NCBI GenBank assembly: GCA_964405685.1
Contig: CAYOOP010000002.1
Coordinates: 1 to 64,000 of the forward strand
Direction: 5' to 3'
DNA: 64,000 nt
DNA from: CAYOOP01 sp964405685
GTDB taxonomy: Bacteria > Pseudomonadota > Alphaproteobacteria > Rickettsiales > SXRF01
In this document: positions 61,290-64,000 of the stretch, in pieces
Numbering within the stretch: position 1 is the stretch's first letter
How the letters are laid out: each line of letters starts with the position of its first letter
Position numbers and translations under genes: made by a program
The notes under the pieces: model-generated
Told to the model about the DNA's origin: nothing
The model's input: the letters and a program-made list of their open reading frames with translations, nothing else
Database searches by the model: none

Positions 61290-64000
61290 TAATTTTTACA
61301 CCCGCGCAAAACCATTGATCGACCATGGTCTCTACGACCCCGCGTTTGAGCATGATGCGTGCGGGGTGGGTGTGGTCGCGGCGATTGACGGTACGCCGAG
61401 CCGGCGCATTGTGGAGGCGGCGATTGAGGGCTTGAAATGCGTCTATCACCGCGGCGCGGTGGATGCGGATGGCAAGACGGGCGACGGTGCAGGGATTCGT
61501 TTGCAGATTCCCAAAGGGTTTTTTAGCAATACAGAGAATATTGCCGTTGGCATGATGTTCCTACCGCGTAAAAACATGGCCGCGCAAGATGCTTGCCGGT
61601 TGATTGTGGAGCAGGAAATTGAGCGTGAGGGTTATGCGCTGGAGGGATGGCGGCAGGTGCCGGTGCATTCGGACGTGATCGGTGAAATCGCCAATGATTC
61701 GCGGCCGGAAATTGAACAGATTATTATTTTGCCGAAAGCGGGAGAGACGGAAGAAATCTTTGAGCGCAATCTTTATGTGATCCGCAAACGCATTGAAAAA
61801 GCGGCCCGCGTGCGTGCAGTGCAGGATTTTTATATCGCGTCGCTCTCATGCCGCAGCATCGTCTATAAGGGCTTGTTCAAAGCGGAGCAACTAACGGCGT
61901 TTTATCCGGATTTGCTGGATGAGCGGTTTACGTCCGCTTATGCACTTTTTCACCAGCGTTTTTCTACCAACACCGCGCCCGCATGGCATCTCGCGCAGCC
62001 GTTTCGGGTTATCGCGCACAACGGAGAAATCAATACGCTAAAAGGTAACGTCAATTTCATGCGCAGCCACGAGGCAACGTTTTCATGCGAGGCATTTGAA
62101 GGGGTGGTGGATGATATTCTACCGGTGATTCCTGAGAACACCTCCGATACCGGCGCGCTGGATGCGGTATTCGAGGTGCAAATGCGCTCCGGCCGTTCGC
62201 TGCCGCTCGCGAAGCTTATGCTTATTCCGCCGACGTGGACGCTGATGAACGACGTGCCGGAAGCGCACAAAGAAATGTATAGCTGTCTCAATTCAATCTC
62301 AGAACCGTGGGATGGCCCGGCGGCGATTGTGGGTGCAGATGCGGATTGGGTGATGGCGGGCATGGACCGCAGCGGCCTGCGTCCGTTGCGTTATAGCATT
62401 ACGAAAGACGGGATGATCGCGATTTGTTCCGAATCCGGCATGGTGCATATTTCAGATGTCGACGTCGCCGAGCGCGGACGCTTGGGGCCGGGCGATATTC
62501 TCGGACTCAATTTGAAAGAGGGCAGGCTTTACCGCGACAAAGAATTGAAAGACCTGCTCGCCAAGCAGCAGCCGTATGGCGAGTGGGTGAAGCATATTAT
62601 TAAGCTGGGGGATATTCCTAAATCCGCAACCACGCCAGCGCTTGAGTTGGGCGCTGCGCAACGCATGGCAGCGGCCTGCGGCCATACGTTTGAAGAGGTG
62701 GAAACCATTTTGCTGCCGATGGCGCAAACGGGAAAAGAGGCGATTGGTTCGATGGGAGACGATGGTCCGCTGGCGGTACTAGACCGTGAATTCCGGCCGT
62801 TTTCGCATTATTTCCGTCAGAATTTTTCGCAAGTGACGAACCCGCCCATTGACCCGTTGCGTGAGCGCCGGGTGATGAGTTTGAATACGCGCTTTGGCAA
62901 CGACGGCAATTACCTCGCGCTCGACCATTCGCATGGCACGATTTTGTTGTCGGATACGCCGGTATTGCTCAGCCACGAAGTCGCGGCGATTACCTCGTAT
63001 TTTAAAGACAGAATTACGCAGATTGATTGCCTCTTTAGCTGTCATCCCCGCGAAAGCGGGGATCCATCGAGAAACAAGATGGATCCTCGGGTCAAGCCCG
63101 AGGATGACAATTTAAAGGTTGCACTTAAAGCATTGGTTGAACAAGCCGAAGCAGCAACGCGTGCCGGAAAATCCTACCTTGTGATGACGGATGAAAACCG
63201 CTCTGAAACACGCGTTGGTATCCCCATGATTCTGGCCGTTTCCGCCGTGCATAGCCATTTAGTAAAACACAAGCTTCGCAAAAAAGCTTCGCTGATTGTG
63301 CGCTCAGCGGAGTGTTTAGAGCCGCATTGTTTAGCGGTGTTGATTGGTGCGGGGGCGACGGTCGTGAACCCGTATCTTGCGGAACACCTTATCCGTCATT
63401 CCGGCGAAAGCCGGAATCCAGCGTCCGCCGTTGGCGGACAAAATAAAAATATACTGGATCCCGTTTTCCAACGGGATGACGAACGCGTTAAAAACTACCG
63501 CGAGGCAATGAGTGCGGGGCTGCTTAAAATCATGTCGAAGATGGGCATTTCGGTGGTGAGTTCCTACCGCGGTGGGCTTAATTTTGAGGCCATTGGTTTG
63601 TCGCGTGCGCTCGTTGCAGACTATTTCCCCGGCCTGCCTTCGCGCATTTCGGGCATTGGGCTGGATGCACTTTCGGCGCAGTATCAAACCATGCACGCAC
63701 ATGCATACTCCCAGGGGGTACCTGAACTTAAGCTCGGCGGTTTCTACCGCAAGCGTGCGCGAGAAGGTGTACATGCGTGGGAAGGTGAGATGGTTCACTT
63801 ACTGCAAAGTGCAGTAGCGAAGGGTTCGTATCAGCTTTATAAAAAATTCAGTGACATGGTGGCAAGCAATGAAGCGATCCACGTGCGCGATTTGCTGACA
63901 TTTAAACCAAACCGCGAAAGCGTGCCGATTGAGCACGTGGAATCGATCACCGAAATTCGCCGCAGGTTCGTTGCACCGGCGATGTCGCTTGGTGCACTAT
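61279..64000 (+). CDS. gltB: glutamate synthase large subunit (3' part outside window)
   Basis: Makes two glutamates from glutamine and 2-oxoglutarate. It starts at GTG 61279; the glutaminase Cys is freed from DPAFEHDACGVGVVAAIDG. The amidotransferase domain (residues 28-430, with TNTAPAWHLAQPFRVIAHNG) and central domain are present, and KIMSKMGISVVSSYRGGLNF begins the synthase part; 907 codons are visible. Two palindromic repeats are read in frame inside the central domain, at residues about 588-611 and 705-735, adding segments such as CHPRESGDP...MDPRVKPEDD that relatives lack. No frameshift or stop results, so the gene may still work. Confidence 0.95.
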   Translation, partial: MPLDNFYTRAKPLIDHGLYDPAFEHDACGVGVVAAIDGTPSRRIVEAAIEGLKCVYHRGAVDADGKTGDGAGIRLQIPKGFFSNTENIAVGMMFLPRKNMAAQDACRLIVEQEIEREGYALEGWRQVPVHSDVIGEIANDSRPEIEQIIILPKAGETEEIFERNLYVIRKRIEKAARVRAVQDFYIASLSCRSIVYKGLFKAEQLTAFYPDLLDERFTSAYALFHQRFSTNTAPAWHLAQPFRVIAHNGEINTLKGNVNFMRSHEATFSCEAFEGVVDDILPVIPENTSDTGALDAVFEVQMRSGRSLPLAKLMLIPPTWTLMNDVPEAHKEMYSCLNSISEPWDGPAAIVGADADWVMAGMDRSGLRPLRYSITKDGMIAICSESGMVHISDVDVAERGRLGPGDILGLNLKEGRLYRDKELKDLLAKQQPYGEWVKHIIKLGDIPKSATTPALELGAAQRMAAACGHTFEEVETILLPMAQTGKEAIGSMGDDGPLAVLDREFRPFSHYFRQNFSQVTNPPIDPLRERRVMSLNTRFGNDGNYLALDHSHGTILLSDTPVLLSHEVAAITSYFKDRITQIDCLFSCHPRESGDPSRNKMDPRVKPEDDNLKVALKALVEQAEAATRAGKSYLVMTDENRSETRVGIPMILAVSAVHSHLVKHKLRKKASLIVRSAECLEPHCLAVLIGAGATVVNPYLAEHLIRHSGESRNPASAVGGQNKNILDPVFQRDDERVKNYREAMSAGLLKIMSKMGISVVSSYRGGLNFEAIGLSRALVADYFPGLPSRISGIGLDALSAQYQTMHAHAYSQGVPELKLGGFYRKRAREGVHAWEGEMVHLLQSAVAKGSYQLYKKFSDMVASNEAIHVRDLLTFKPNRESVPIEHVESITEIRRRFVAPAMSLGAL
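63041..63108. repeat. palindromic repeat in frame inside gltB, copy 1
   Basis: A 68-bp element GTCATCCCCGCGAAAGCGGG ... CCTCGGGTCAAGCCCGAGGATGAC with inverted ends; open in the gltB frame after codons for IDCLFS. Same family as 32125, 40989 and 34784. Confidence 0.9.
63395..63480. repeat. palindromic repeat in frame inside gltB, copy 2
   Basis: An 86-bp element GTCATTCCGGCGAAAGCCGG ... CAACGGGATGAC that shares the GTCCGCC/GGCGGAC and CTGGATCCCGTTTT modules with the intergenic copy at 16549. Open in the gltB frame. Confidence 0.9.
63715..63731. repeat. ATACCCCC-type palindrome in gltB (17 bp)
   Basis: ATACTCCCAGGGGGTAC inside gltB, encoding YSQGVP. Confidence 0.45.

Overview
The window is a gene-dense, single-chromosome stretch from an alphaproteobacterium of middling G+C. 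The evidence is the tig-clpP-clpX block, ffs-dnaX-ybaB-recR, mutM-rpsT-dnaA-dnaN, a class I lysyl-tRNA synthetase downstream of rpsM-rpsK-rpoA-rplQ, hflK-hflC-degP, and polyhydroxybutyrate (PHB) genes. The exact order is not one I recognise. It fits a deep-branching free-living or host-associated lineage (Rickettsiales/Holosporales/Micavibrio-like), which I cannot narrow further from sequence alone. I see no rRNA, tRNA, CRISPR array, prophage or intact insertion sequence.

Layout. 1-3.6 kb: PHB block (phaR, a PhaM-like gene overlapping phaC, phaA). 3.7-6.3 kb: CorA-type transporter and sulfate permeases cysW/cysT. 7-11 kb: recJ, an O-methyltransferase, ctaG, and an antitoxin with a wrecked PIN toxin. 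11-16.5 kb: clpX, clpP, a lipid A-type acyltransferase, tig, an EF-hand orphan. 16.8-24.2 kb: ribosomal/RNA polymerase genes, lysS, an acetyltransferase, a HAD hydrolase, a LysR regulator, leuB. 24.7-29.4 kb: mutM, rpsT, rhodanese, dnaA, dnaN, with possible origin boxes. 29.5-38.9 kb: phaB, a Cache-type sensor, prfB with its programmed frameshift, the sulfate-binding protein, argG with a displaced copy of its 3' end, exoD. 38.9-43 kb: ffs, dnaX, ybaB, recR, a response regulator/phosphatase. 43-54.5 kb: TPR lipoprotein, pyrB, tspO, yciB, phoB, degP, hflC, hflK, mrp, a structured non-coding interval, pgsA, cysA, frr. 54.5-59.7 kb: two very large divergent genes of unknown function. 59.7-64 kb: gltD and gltB (cut by the window end).

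How genes work together. phaA, phaB, phaC and phaR give a full acetyl-CoA-to-PHB route, split over 29 kb. The four parts of one sulfate ABC importer (cysT, cysW, sbp, cysA) lie in three unlinked places. gltD-gltB form glutamate synthase. HflK/HflC and DegP handle envelope proteolysis; ClpXP and trigger factor handle cytosolic protein quality.

Most striking structure. (i) Mobile palindromic repeats (GTCATCC...GGATGAC type and others) sit between genes, and copies lie in frame inside gltB (two), dnaX, and probably an orphan gene, adding peptide segments to proteins; another copy supplies the stop codon of mrp. (ii) An 18-bp palindrome, ATACCCCC-N2-GGGGGTAT, recurs about ten times, mostly inside genes. 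(iii) A 57-nt near-synonymous copy of the argG 3' end flanks an A+T-rich orphan gene, like a tiny integrated island. (iv) Two giant divergent membrane-protein genes share a C-terminal motif.
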